Positions 25,927-38,069 of a stretch of 64,000 nt of DNA are shown here, piece after piece (within the stretch, counting starts at the first letter, position 1; the number at the start of each line of letters is the position of its first letter). Origin of the DNA: Bigelowiella natans CCMP2755 (taxonomy: Eukaryota > Cercozoa > Chlorarachniophyceae); contig ADNK01002286.1 in the NCBI GenBank assembly GCA_000320545.1, positions 72,001-136,000 on the forward strand. Reading direction: 5' to 3'. Below the pieces are notes generated by a model. That model did not search any database and had not been told where the DNA came from. It saw nothing but the letters and a program-made list of their open reading frames with translations. The position numbers and the translations under genes were made by a program.

Positions 25927-27128
25927 CGTAAAATTCGAATGGGGGGGGTGAGATTAAACTAACAGTTTCTTGTGTTGGAACTTGCGGAAACGCAGTTGAT
26001 GCGATTTATGGATGAGACGTTGAATTGTCACTCGTACCCTATTCGACTCAGCCAATAAATTCGGTGAAAATTAGGGAGTCGAGGTCGGAGGGGGGAGGTG
26101 GGGTCTAAATCTCGTTGTTGGTAGGGTTTGGGGTCCACAGCCGAATTCTTTTCAGGGCTTTGGATTCGCATTTTTCATATCATCCATTTAAGATCCAAGA
26201 GAGATTTCATCGGTATCCTATTCATATCTGATCGATATGAAATAAATTATTTAACGATTAAAAGGCATACAATATTGTTCGAACTAATATTCAAACCGTT
26301 ACTGACGATTTCTTATCCCTCAATACAAGAGCTGGAATAATTTACGATTCACCACATAAAAAACCATGTCGTCACATCAACCTTCAGAAATAGTCCTGTA
26401 TTTCGTACAGTAATGTTAGATGTGTGCGCGAGTTTGGGCTTTACAATACCTTTGTTTACGGCAGGAGGCAGCATAAGATTTATGTTGGTTAAAACAAGCA
26501 ATTACAGACGCGAAATTGAATAAATGTAAGTACATTTATTATTGGAGACAAGCTCAAAGTGTTACTTCCGTTTATTTTTACCATTCTGTGGTTTCCAGAC
26601 AGCCCATTGTATTATATTAAAAATTGAGAGATTCATGGAGTTTTAGGACGGAAATGCATGCGCTTTTAGACAAATACGAAAGATACATTTCAGAATCTTG
26701 ACAGAAATCGCTTGGGTTCCCTGTCAGCTACTCTTTTAGGATCGAATTTAGCCGAGAAGGAATTCCCCGCTATTTGCAAGCTAATTTCAATTTGACATTC
26801 GTTCTCCGTTGCATTTTCTACATTGATCTTTAATTTACCGTTCTTTTTCGTACTCGCAGAACACTGTGAGGAAACTCTTATGTGCAGGCCATAGGGAGTT
26901 TCAAAACGAAATAGAAATTGAAGTCGCTTCGTCAATTATTACTAGGTTAGGACTTACCGAATCACAATCCCGGATTTCGATCAATAACGCTATCGACGAC
27001 TTCTCATTTATGTTTTCTTCATTTCAATTCAGGATGTTTCATCGTGCCGACTTAGGTAAAATTTAATTTTAGGGATGGAACGGAGAACTCCGCTTGTGTT
27101 TTTTTCTCTCTCGTTTATTATTGTCTTC

Positions 27129-27170
<42 letters not shown>

Positions 27171-27285
27171 GTTCTTTGTTCGACGTTACATACTCAGATT
27201 CGTAAGTTACATCAGAGTAGTAGATCTAGATCTACAGCCCCATACTCGTACAGCCCCCACAGCCCACTAATCATTCAGGAGCAAA
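25927..27285. other. Intergenic region with few microsatellites
   Basis: AT-rich sequence without the usual repeats, apart from a TTG run near 27130-27165. An 81-codon frame at 26690-26935 (-) without an ATG has a protein-like composition (KINVENATENECQIEISLQ) but no motif or splice support. I do not call it. 27075-27285 is probably the 5' untranslated region of the next gene. Confidence 0.4.
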
Positions 27286-28171
27286 ATGACCGTTGCTGCA
27301 CCCACGGACTCGAATAATGACAAGGTACGCCTGTAAATCTTGCAATTAGAGCCTTGGATTTGGTTGAGATGTATATTTGGAATTAACTCTGGCTTGGTGT
27401 CTCTTTGCAGGGATCATGCGCCGTCGTGAAATCGGTGAGTTGTAAATTTAAAATCATGAGTAGTTCCATTATCGTATTTTGGAAGCTTCATTTATTCTAT
27501 TGGCCAAAAGATCAATGCGCCCGATGAAATGAGGCCGAATGTCCCTGAGCTCAAAGGTGAAAATGCGAATATTATTTTAACATTGTTTATACATTGTTGT
27601 ATGTGCTTATTAACATTAATATTATTCATAACAATTCTTCATGCATTACACAATCATCTATTTACTTTCTAACTTTCTTTTCCGATTTTTTAAAGGTGGA
27701 GTAGAAGGGGCCGTAAAGGTGCGAGATTACCAAAAGTGCCATTTATATAGTGCATAACCATACAAGCACAAATATCTGCAGGAATTCGTCTCCAATCTCA
27801 CAAGGAGAAAAGTAACCTATAATATTATATTGGAGCAGATCGAATTGCCTGAGCTTCCAGACAAGAAGGATTTGTCCATGACCTCTGCATGCTGTTGCTG
27901 CCTTTGCGTAAGAAGATACATAATCTCTCCTTCCCCTTTTCCTTACACCTTGTCTTCTCCCAAGTTTCAAGTCAAAGTATCAAATATTTTATCTCGTTGT
28001 TACTTCCTTGGTATAGAGTTTATACACATTGTGGCCTGAGTGCTGCGGGCTGGAGATGAATGGACAAGTAATACATCTATTGAAACACAAGGGAGGCTTG
28101 GGGACATAAGGAGAGATTTACAACTGCAGTTCTTTCAAACGGCCACAAAAAAATGCCACTAAAATTATATG

Positions 28172-28205
<34 letters not shown>

Positions 28206-28764
28206 GTAATATATATATTAATATATATATATATCAGCATATCAATTTTATATTATTTTATGTGTAGATGGTGACATTTATAATGATTATGTAATTACAA
28301 TATTTTAATTTCAATAAGTAAAAAATGAAGGGGTTGATTCTTTGAATCTCACACTTAGGTCTGCTGCTGCAATATCAAAGATGCATGCCTCTGTCTTCGA
28401 TTCAAACAGGTATTCCTCATCCAAAATCACACACTTTTTGATCCATTAACGGTAATCGTGCTGTTTGGTTGGATATTTATCAGAATGGCTACTCAACATG
28501 CTGCCGACATACACAAATGAGTACGGCTGTAAATATGAATTCAGATATGTAATGACATCTGATACTACTCTATGATTCGAAATTTGTGTGAAATGTGCCT
28601 CGAGGGAGATTACCATACTATCTCCATGGTGTGAAACTGATGAATTTTTTTAATCATCCACATACTTCCCATTTTTATCTGAATTGCAGTGCACTGCTGC
28701 GACAGTCTGGGTGCAGAGTTCAGCATTTGCCACTGCGTCAGCTCGGTCATCGCTTTTCCACTAA
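27286..28764 (+). CDS. Small cysteine-cluster protein, seven exons, unrecognised
   Basis: Exons 27286-27324, 27411-27434, 27511-27556, 27696-27718, 27782-27907, 28359-28409 and 28690-28764 join with all phases consistent into 127 residues. The ATG sits in GCAAAATGA. The first 85 residues are hydrophilic and acidic (PNVPELKGG, LEQIELPELPDKKDL). They are followed by a block in which 12 of about 27 residues are cysteine: ACCCCLC ends exon 5, exon 6 encodes VCCCNIKDACLCFRFKQ, and exon 7 opens with Cys. No signal peptide or clear membrane helix. The Cys block could be palmitoylated, bind metal, or be disulfide-bonded. The final exon is the least certain, since other frames of it are open. I do not recognise the family. 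Confidence 0.55.
28173..28232. repeat. AT dinucleotide microsatellites in intron of cysteine-cluster gene
   Basis: Two adjacent (AT)n tracts separated by ACGTA-type interruptions, inside the intron 27908-28358. Confidence 0.9.
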
Positions 28765-28967
28765 CCACTTATATGAAGAACCCTATTTCACTCGTTTCAC
28801 TCCTTTTTAAACCAATATTCACATGTATCCGGCGGTACGGGCATTCTTCATGTAGGTATTGCTACTCTTTTGTGCAAATATCGCGTGCGACTGCAAGGTT
28901 AGCTGTGACGAACTCACGTGCGTTCAGGTCAGATAGTACACATTTGCCTAGCTATCGTGCACACACG

Positions 28968-29006
<39 letters not shown>

Positions 29007-29062
29007 CTTCGATCGGGTGCGGCTGGTACAACATATAACTTATATTGATATGAATATTTATG

Positions 29063-29140
<78 letters not shown>

Positions 29141-30326
29141 GAAACATGTTTTCTATTATTTATATTAATGTACATATATAACATCTACATGTATAACGCG
29201 AGAGGGCAAATGAGAAAGAAGATGAAAGGAGAGAGGTCAATCAACGAGAAGTGGACTTTTCACCCAAAATACTTCGTTTTGGAGCATATGAAGTGGAATA
29301 TTAAAAACAATCAAGTGAAATCCTTTAATTACCAGATGGGAATTCACCTTTTATGTTTCGACATCCGAATCGCTCTTCCATGCGGAACAAAAGAGGTAGC
29401 CGAAATCAAATTAAGTCGTAGCAATTCCCTCACTTCATTATTTCCATGGCTATCTCTCGAAGATCGTACTTGCCTTCCATGTCCACAGTGATTTGAGGTT
29501 AAACATAATCAATAAGGTTCCCACGGCTCTTGCTTGCTGCGGCTGTTTCTGCTACAACGAGGAGGAAGTCACAGGGCTCTACTAGTCTAGCTAGCTAGAA
29601 AGCACATGCACAGCTAGACAGATCGAATCATTGCTCCGAGATGTTCATTGTGATACGCATTGTCTACCATCAATTATTCATCAACGCAACGTTCCTCGAA
29701 AGTTCGTCGATGTTCAATTGAACAACAAGAGGGGTTAGAGGGCACGCTAGCACGCTTCACATGCTAGCATGCACGCAGGGACTCACTAGCTCATACACTG
29801 CTAGACTGCACATTGCACATGCATGTGAAGCACATGTACGCGCTTCTGTTTGCGCCGATCCTCATACAAGCGAAGTGCAAATCAGGAATAGTCGATGTAA
29901 GATGCGATACCTTGCATGTGATGAATTGCTCACGTTCATGCCTTCTGGCTTTGGTCGAAATGAATTGTAGCTAGAATAGGGGTTATCCATTTTGCATGCG
30001 CGCATCATTCGATCATTCGATCCTGCATGGCAGGCTCCATCATTCACGCTTAAACTTTGGAGTTAATTTAAAAATACCACAGCATGCACATGTATGGAAG
30101 AACAACGTAATTTCTGTGATGTACGGGTAAATGATATTTGTATTGCACCTATCAAAGGCATTAGTTTGAAGTTTGGCCCATGATTCACGACACGGACGCA
30201 CGGAAAATTAAATTTAAATCTAGCAAAAAAGTAGATGCAACCTGGAAACAAAGCAAAGCATCCGGATCGGAGGTCTATCTATCATGCAATCAAAGAGGCT
30301 CACCATATACTGTTAAAAATGTGTAA
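28765..30326. other. Intergenic: compound microsatellite and palindrome island
   Basis: 28967-29003 is a CA run, 29069-29100 an AT run and 29109-29137 a TG run. A frame at 29190-29491 (+) encodes about 100 protein-like residues (KWTFHPKYFVLEHMKWNI) but lacks motif, start and splice support. 29570-30060 is a CTAG/CATG-rich island (CTAGCTAGCTAG at 29584-29599, CATGCTAGCATGCATGC near 29760). No gene called. Confidence 0.45.
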
Positions 30327-31848
30327 TTATACAGAGGAAAGTCTTCCCGAGCCAAGTGCCACTGGTTCTGGAGGTTGCAATTTTTCATCCTTGCCCTTTC
30401 CTTGAGCATTAACTGCATATGCCCGAACAACCTGAGAATAGGAACAAGATAAAATTGATTTATGGACGGTCATCTCAGCAGTAATTATCTTAGGCAGGAT
30501 TACCCCCCCGCCAGTATTTTGGGGTGGTGGCCCGTATGGTCGCTTCTTGCAGGTGCATGAGATTGTAGAACATGTAACAATCGCACATATCTGTTTCAAA
30601 GGTGATATTTAGTATAAATGAGAGCTTTCCACGAGTTTGTCGTAAACATTCTTACCGTAGCAAACCACATATAAATGTACGAGCCACCGAAAGCCGTACG
30701 AATAGTAACGGTCGAGCTTTGGCCAGGAGTTAGAACTTGATTTGCCAAGCTATCACCAAAGGATCTTCCATTATCCTAATCAAGTTATCGTATTGTTTCT
30801 GAGGAAATATGACATACATGTGATCTAATTTATTTCTTAAAAGCTTACCTCCACTTCGTTTCGGCATGATGCAGCTAACCCAAGGCTTTAGATAAAATAG
30901 CGTACATAAGAAAAGGTTTACAAAGATAATTAAAAAACAGACCATAATATTCCACAGAAGATCATACCACCAGCTATAGATGCGCTGGTTACTTTCACCT
31001 TGAAACTCAGATGGTCTTAAAAATATAAAGATTACGTTTTACTCTTTAAAATATATGAATGACGACAATACCATCTTGGAGATTTCGAATCATGAATGCA
31101 AAGAAGGCAAGGGATCCAAAGAAAGCAACCAGGCTAAAAAAGACTAAAGAATGCAATGAGGTAATTAAAATTAAAATTGATTCATATTCGCAAATTTATT
31201 CAGAATCTTATACCTAAGGCACCGCCAGCACTCTGACATTCATCGCAAAAGTCTTTAGTACAAAGCAGATGCATCATCGGAAATGTTGGATTCCGAAACA
31301 TGTGAAATACTTGACACCTCCATCACAATCATCGTCATTATAGCCAATTGTATCTGGTTCAAATAATTGCCTTCCATCGAAAAGGCTTCCAGGTGCATCA
31401 ACATCAGAACTTTCGATCTGAGAATTGGTTACATTATAAAACTGTCAAAGGTGCTACTGTTGTTCAATGTAATAGCATTTCCATTTGTTTTTTGTACATG
31501 TCATTATATTTACGTCCGCCAACGTACTCTGAAGTCTGTAGCGAAGTAAGACGAACGAACTTCAAGTACAGAAGTGTCTAAGTTTTCAAGAATAATTTTC
31601 TGCGAGATCCATCTGAATGAATCCTTGTCATCTGGATTTCCAACTGAACTTCCTTTAAAAAGAACACTAGCGTTTCAAATGCTCGTGGAGTACCTTCTTA
31701 TTTCGATATTTAATGATGCTCTTCTCTATATAGAGTATACAACATTACATTATCCCTCACCTCCAAGTGCGAGGACAAAGAATAGGATCCCAATAGCATT
31801 GAAGACGAATGCTACGTTCTTTGCCGTCCTGAAGCCACAACAACACAT
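30327..31848 (-). CDS. Predicted four-helix membrane protein beginning MCCCGF, ten exons
   Basis: Exons 31848-31761, 31652-31528, 31441-31318, 31232-31214, 31133-31072, 31015-30943, 30885-30849, 30775-30656, 30590-30504 and 30431-30327 join with consistent phases into 279 residues. It starts MCCCGFRTAKNVAFVFNAIG. Predicted helices are near residues 10-30 (VAFVFNAIGILFFVLALGG), after a CDGECWRC motif (LVAFFGSLAFFAFMIRNL), then ASIAGGMIFCGILCLGLAAS, and finally SYIYMWFATICAIVTCSTIS. The tail is hydrophilic. The long first loop (about 110 residues) and shorter second loop give a tetraspan-like topology. I see no CCG/PxSC tetraspanin loop signature, so family membership is not claimed. The N-terminal Cys triplet suggests palmitoylation. 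The 19-base exon at 31214-31232 is the weakest. Confidence 0.65.
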
Positions 31849-32977
31849 TGTTTCTGTTCGCTTTCAATAAGATCTGAACACGGAATAATTCACCGGAACC
31901 TCGACTACAAAATATAGGAGTATTACTCAGCATTGGCTTGAGAAAATGATGTCGTATGTGTAAATATGCCTCGGAGCTGAACTATGTGTGGAGAGACTTC
32001 CTTCATAGAGAAGATATTTAAGTTTGTGTGGCAGTGCAATTCGTAGTACATGAAAGCAAGAGATTCTCTTCAAAAGAAGGAGATCTTCCCTCCGCGACTT
32101 CATATTATCCAGATGTCTCATGCAGCACAAATGGGAGGGAAAGCAAGGAGACTTAAAAGTTGGATATTGCAAAATTCGAAGTCGCACAGTATTATTACAT
32201 TAACATCTTAAATATCAAGAGTATTGAGATTTATCTCTTTATTGACATAAAATTTGTGCTTTCGGATAGAAAATCCCATCCTTTCCCCGTAAACGCCTCG
32301 GGTCGAGCTCCGCACACGGTGCGAATTTTAAGTAGATCTATCGGATAAGAAAGGGTGTGAATATGCAGAAACGCTTTCTAAGTATGGGTAGCGACAGACG
32401 AACTGACAGAATATTGCCAGTAAAACTCCTTTACCCACACATTTCCCGTGAATGTACCGAGAAAGGGAAGTCGGAGTGCTGCCTAAAAGTCACGAAAACG
32501 GCTCCACAACGTACAGAGGAGGGGAGGTGGAGGGAGTCAACCATGGAGAAGAGAGAAAGGGAAAGAGAAATAGAGAAGAATAGAACTAAACAGAAGAACA
32601 TGTGAGCTAAAAACTGCTGTTCGTACAGATGGAAAGCACAAGAAGAGAGTGGATAATAAGCAATTTGATCAAGGTACAGAAAACCTGCGGACATCGCGCT
32701 CTCTAATATCCTAATTGTGTTGGATCGAGTTAATTTTTATTCATGATTATAATGGAATCTCCTATCTATTTACAATATATCAGCTGGTCATTTTATTTGG
32801 TCATTTTGGAATCGTGACGATGTTCCTAGCCACTCCTTGCTCGCAGACGTGGAAAAGAACCCTCCACTTTGGATGCATATTGTACGTGATGCAATGAACT
32901 CAATGAACAGTTGTGACATCCATGCAATGCAATCAGTATCCTGAGTCCATTGTCTACGAACAACCATTTGTCAAATA
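31849..32977. other. Intergenic between two divergent membrane-protein genes
   Basis: Probably contains both promoters. No reliable gene is seen, though some 80-codon frames exist on both strands. Possible 5' untranslated exons cannot be excluded. Confidence 0.4.
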
Positions 32978-33813
32978 ATGTTGGTCAGATCGAGCCTGCT
33001 TCTTATAGTTCTCTTTCTTTGGATCATCACGGAACAAATTGATTGGGAAGTCTATGCGGTGCTACTTATCTCGAGTGCCTGTATACAGCTTGCGATGGTG
33101 TTACAAACTTAATATATTTTGTTCAAATTTGATGATAAATTTTCGATACTCAATTTTGCCTTGTTGGTTTGCGCAGGGCGCTTTAATACTGGATTCCGCA
33201 TTGATGGCGTTATACAATATAGCAGTTTTCCACACAAAGGTGAAACAACATTGTTTTGTTATCACTAAATATATTGTTTTTCTTTTTTAATACACAACTC
33301 ACTCATACTGTACAATTATAAGGAGGGACAATTAAGAAATACACAGCTGAACGTAAGAAGTTTTTATCCTTTTACTAACCGCAACAGATAACTAATCAAT
33401 TACTACGCACATAAATATTGGGGAAGTTCCGAGAAACAATTCAAAGTAACTTTCGACATAACAATAGATGCGGCCGCTGGCAAATGTACTGACAACATTT
33501 GCATTCCTTCTAATAATTGGAAATATCGTTGCATTGGTAAGCAGAAAATTACATTCGTTGTAGTCATAGAACTGATATTTTTGAGATATTTCAGGCCGGT
33601 CTTCTCATTACGAACGAGGTTCGGTGGAATGCCTTCAGGCTACTAATTGCAAGCCCATTATTTCTCGCAGGTAAAAATTCCATTTTCCACTCGGAGTTTA
33701 TCTTATGTTTCTTCTCTATGTCCACAGGAGGAATTATCGCTGCAGCTTCCTTATCCCGGTATCAAATACAAAACTGTGTGTTCAGTAAGAAACCACTGTA
33801 TTCTTTTTTGTGA
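32978..33813 (+). CDS. Small multi-pass membrane protein, six exons, unrecognised
   Basis: Exons 32978-33097, 33177-33239, 33323-33352, 33468-33536, 33595-33670 and 33728-33813 join in phase into 147 residues. It starts MLVRSSLLLIVLFLWIITEQ. Hydrophobic segments lie at about 4-17, 23-39, 40-56, 74-96 and 105-130, giving four or five helices. The short loops contain EGQLRNTQLN and TNEVRWNAFR. It ends near SRYQIQNCVFSKK. No family recognised. The third exon (30 bases) is open in phase but weakly supported. The gene diverges from the four-helix protein gene, and exon size and style are alike. Confidence 0.6.
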
Positions 33814-34190
33814 TGATTTTGTGAATCTCACATTGATATCATGGATGCTTCTATTGACACCGTGAATTGGCATGTGACACTGTTCCAAGATTACTGCTCA
33901 TTGTGAAAGAGTCTCATGATCAAATCAAAGAATCTACTAGTAATCAATCCTGATATAATTTGCAAAATTATGCATTACTGTTTTATGAGGTATTGAATGT
34001 TACAGGTGGTCCTCTCAGTCGTTCTAATCTCAAACAAAAAGCAAATTGGGTAGATACGCACGCAATAAGAATCTAAATAGAAAATAAGCTAAATATTAAC
34101 ATTCCCTTCTCTCTTACCCTTATTCGCCGCGATATATCAATGCTACAAAATAATGATTTCTTTACTTGCAACACCCCCCCCCCCCCCCCC

Positions 34191-34228
<38 letters not shown>

Positions 34229-34279
34229 TATTCCATGTGGGCGCGCCCGTGTTTTTGTGTGTGTGCTCGGATATATCCA
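33814..34279. other. Intergenic with C-homopolymer and CT microsatellite
   Basis: A run of about 18 C at 34174-34191 is followed by (TC)n to 34227. It lies about 50 bases upstream of the next start codon. No gene seen. Confidence 0.7.
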
Positions 34280-36677
34280 ATGGCAGACCCCCAAAGTATC
34301 ACGGTCACGATTGCGAGGTGATTCAATTTCATGACAACATAAATTTGAGTCATGTCAGTTTGTGCAGAGTCTCCTCTTGTTGATACACTATCAATAATAT
34401 TGAAATAGAACCACAAAAGACACAGGATGCTCACAGTGGAGAGGCCCAATCTTTAAAACCTACGGGTATCATACTCCATCAATTTTATGAATATATACAT
34501 TAAATGGTATCTAAAACATGTTTATGCGTGTTGTGAGTTACAACTTATGTTCGTTTTGTATCAGTTTCAGTACGCAGTAGCACTGATAAGGTATCATTTG
34601 AATCTATAACTAAAGTTTAAGAATACGTTATTGCTCATTATGTTGCTCAGGGATTCATTATGAATTTAAATTATTATCTTAAGGTTACTGACATGAAATT
34701 GATGGACCAGTTTCATCTGGAATTACCCTCACAATCCCCAGCGGTGCGTGTCCACTTAGAACGTATGTGGTGATGGAAGAAAATTTCCAATATTATTAAA
34801 TCTGGCTTGAAACAGACGAACATCAAATTTCCAATTATCAAAGGTGGATCCCCCAGATTCAATTTGACTGGTCAATATCTGATGCTTTGAACCTTTGCAT
34901 ACAATTCGAATAATTTTGAACATTCCATTTTACAGATAGAAGCATCAATGTAAACAGTCCAAGTTTTCGTGGTAAAGGTTTTTGTCTCTGTACACAAACT
35001 GATATTGAAGTAATATTGAACTTTAATATGCAAACGATGCACCCATGTATCTTTCAGACTCAAAACTCAGAAGACCAAGAATGGCAAGAAAGGGTGATTA
35101 TTTTAACTATGCATCCCACGCTGGATAAAATTTTCCTATCCCTCCCTCTACCATTGTTACTTCAATCTCTCTGAATACGAGGCATGTATCATAAATCTAG
35201 TTCTTAAGCAAAAAGAAGCAGCAGATGACGCGCTGGTGCATGCAACTGATGTTCAATCTGGTATTTGGAATGTAACAAGTTACTAAGACTTAAGAAAACA
35301 TTATGCATTGTGTATGAGATTCTTTTGATTAATATTAGATTCATCTATGTCGAGATCAAATTCAAAGTTGCCATCCATGGGAAAATATTCACCGACTCTA
35401 ACAAGCAGTAATAATATTGACGAAGCCAGATGGGGTCATGGTATGGAAAATACTACAACGATGCTTCCACCACAGCATGGCGAAGGGAAAATAGTTCCAG
35501 CATCTGAAATAAGTAAAGCGAACAGTAAAGTCAAATCTGAACACCGTATGCATTTTGTTAAAATTACAAATTACAAATTTCGGTGTTATACTAATAGCGA
35601 TTTACGTTTTAGTGTGGCTGCTGCATAAATTTTGATGATACTTATGTTAAATTCTGTCGCGTATTTAGATGCAAACCCTGTCAGCGTTCATTTTGCACCG
35701 TTACCATCAAGAGATAGTAACACTAATGTAAATGTCGGCAATGGAATGGCTCCTGCAGTACGATCACAACGAACTCTTAGTAATACCTCCAGCAAATCCT
35801 CCGGCAAGAGAGGGTAGTCGTATTGGTTCCTGAAATAATAATAAGCTAATTCATGACCTTACTAAAAGGGTTCTGGTGAACGAAGATGATGCAATGAGTA
35901 ACTGAACTAAGAGAGGAGAGTATTATTTGATTATTTGCCCGTTTGTGAAACGATAAAGTACCTGATTAATTCTCCTTTATGTTCATTTGAACTTAAATCA
36001 TTTTTGCTGTGTGAAAGGCGGTATAGAGAATGTTCGAAGCAGAAACAAGACCAGTTACCCAAGCCAGAGCCATCTCGTACAACAGAATCGATGCCATAAC
36101 AATAAGACCGAGACTGACGCCGATCCTAGTCGTAATCCTCGGGAAACTTCTCGTATGTTCCTAAATCTAAAACTATTGAACACATATTGGGTAGCAACGT
36201 CTTTGAGAAAACTGAGATGTCCATCTGCAAGAAAAATTCTGTTGATATCAGCGTGTAGTATATTAACTCATTAATTCTTTAATTTCAATGTAGCACGAAT
36301 TAGAAGTTGGATAAGGAAGAAACGTAGAAGAAACGACGACGACAGTAAGCAACAAAATCATATTTTAGTCAAGAAATATATTACCTGAATTCAAAACTTA
36401 CGTGATTGATTAAATGAAAATTTAGTGAAGAATAAATTTTTTAGGCCCAAAGGATGCCTTGAAGGCTACCATGATTCACCTCATTCGACTGATTTCTATC
36501 ATACTGTAATAACTTGAGCATAATTAGGATTGAATATGTAAATATAACATATTAATCAACAGGGCTGTAGTCGTCGCTGCGGCAGTGTTGCTGATATACG
36601 CTCTCGTTGTGGACGGCTTCAATACTGAGGGTCGATACAGTGATGAAATCAATGATAGGTTCTACTCAGGAAGGTAG
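34280..36677 (+). CDS. Ser/Asn-rich protein with C-terminal membrane anchor, 14 exons, unrecognised
   Basis: Exons 34280-34317, 34437-34465, 34565-34590, 34684-34743, 34816-34870, 34936-34977, 35058-35093, 35222-35260, 35339-35545, 35669-35779, 36018-36152, 36294-36344, 36445-36505 and 36563-36677 give about 334 residues with all phases consistent. Eight consecutive introns are phase 1. It starts MADPQSITVTIA in CCAATGG. The middle is rich in Ser, Asn and Lys (MSRSNSKLPSMGKYSP). Before the C-terminus a basic block (RSWIRKKRRRNDDD) precedes one strong hydrophobic segment (LIRLISIILLAVVVAAAVLL). The end is acidic (DGFNTEGRYSDEIND). This suggests a cytosolic protein anchored by one C-terminal helix. 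Alternative: reading through the weak donor at 35780 gives a stop at 35815-35817, so 36018-36677 would be a separate gene or isoform. Family unknown. Confidence 0.5.
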
Positions 36678-37770
36678 ACATGAAGGCGCCATTATGCGAA
36701 ATTACTAAAATAATTCAGCGCACCGTTGTGATTATCAGGTACTCTATCACGGCTGATCTTTTTCTCTACACCTCTGTTGCAACACAACAAATTCTAGTTC
36801 ATTACAGCTACGTACCAGGGTCAAAATTACTATCTTTTCTTCATTGTGTCATCATGATGCCATGTAACAACACTGTGCGCCAAAACAACAAATGGCGTGC
36901 CACGTGCAGTGTCTTGAATGTCATGAGATACACATGGATCGACCGATTCAGTGAATTCATTGTCTTTCCTTACATGTCTAACAGATTTTGGAAATGGTGG
37001 CTCAAGAATGTGCTCAGGTGTGAAGCTTGTACGTCTGTGTGCAGATGCACTATATGTGTATGTGGCGTGTAGCAAAATGAAATCATTGCACAATTTCAAC
37101 TGGTTCATCATGCATGCTAGCATGGTGACGCGTGGTTATTTGCCTCCGCTAGCTAGCTAGTACGTGTGCTTTACTGTTCTACGCACGCTCGCTAGCTCGC
37201 AGCCCGGAGCGCATGTGTTCGTGCATTTGGCTGGAGCAAACCAACATCATTGGGTTCGCTAAGTCTTTAGATCTAGAAGATATCAGCAATTATCATAACA
37301 TGAACTGTGACCACATCTTGACATCTCTAGATCTCTAGCTAGCTAGATCTAGATATACAGCTTAGCTAGCTAGCATGAGAAGATATTCTACATCATCATT
37401 AACGTAGTTTATCATTGTCCTCTCTACTAGTTTAGATCTAGCCATTTCTATATTTGTTAGATTTGCTTATTGGATGATCCATTTTCATTATTCACACTTT
37501 TAATTCATTAAACCGCGAGACTGCTCTAAATTTTATCGTCTTCCTTAGTTTTTCCACGTTTCAGCTGAGCATTATTCATTGTTGGGGTAGGAAGACATAT
37601 TGACTGCCACTCTATAACGTGGTATTGCTGGTATTACAATGCGAAAACCCGACGTAACGACGTGGATTTACTTTCCGGTCGTTGATCTACACAACTGTCA
37701 GTCATCGTTTGTTTTTACCGTGATTCCATGCAGCATAACAAATCAACTGCGGGTACTACAAACACAAACG
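36678..37770. other. Intergenic island with palindromes
   Basis: 36890-37440 carries CATG/CTAG-rich sequence (GCTAGCTAGCTAG at 37149-37161, CTAGCTAGCTAG near 37335-37375). A 130-codon frame at 36680-37072 (+) has no motif. No gene called. Confidence 0.45.
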
Positions 37771-38017
37771 CTACGACGAAGAAGAAGACGATGATTGTTT
37801 TCGAGATGAACCAGCAGCAAGGGGTGGAGATGAGTCTCTACCTCTTGTGTTAGTAACCGGCAATGCCGGCACCACGGAAGGATTCCGCACCTGCTGGCTT
37901 TGTTGCACAATCTCGTTGTTATTCTTCGTGCTGCCCAAGGCCATGATATATGGACGAAACAGAAATTGGACAAGAGGTGCAGTTATTAGGCCAATCACTC
38001 GCCAAGGAGCCTATATC

Positions 38018-38069
<52 letters not shown>

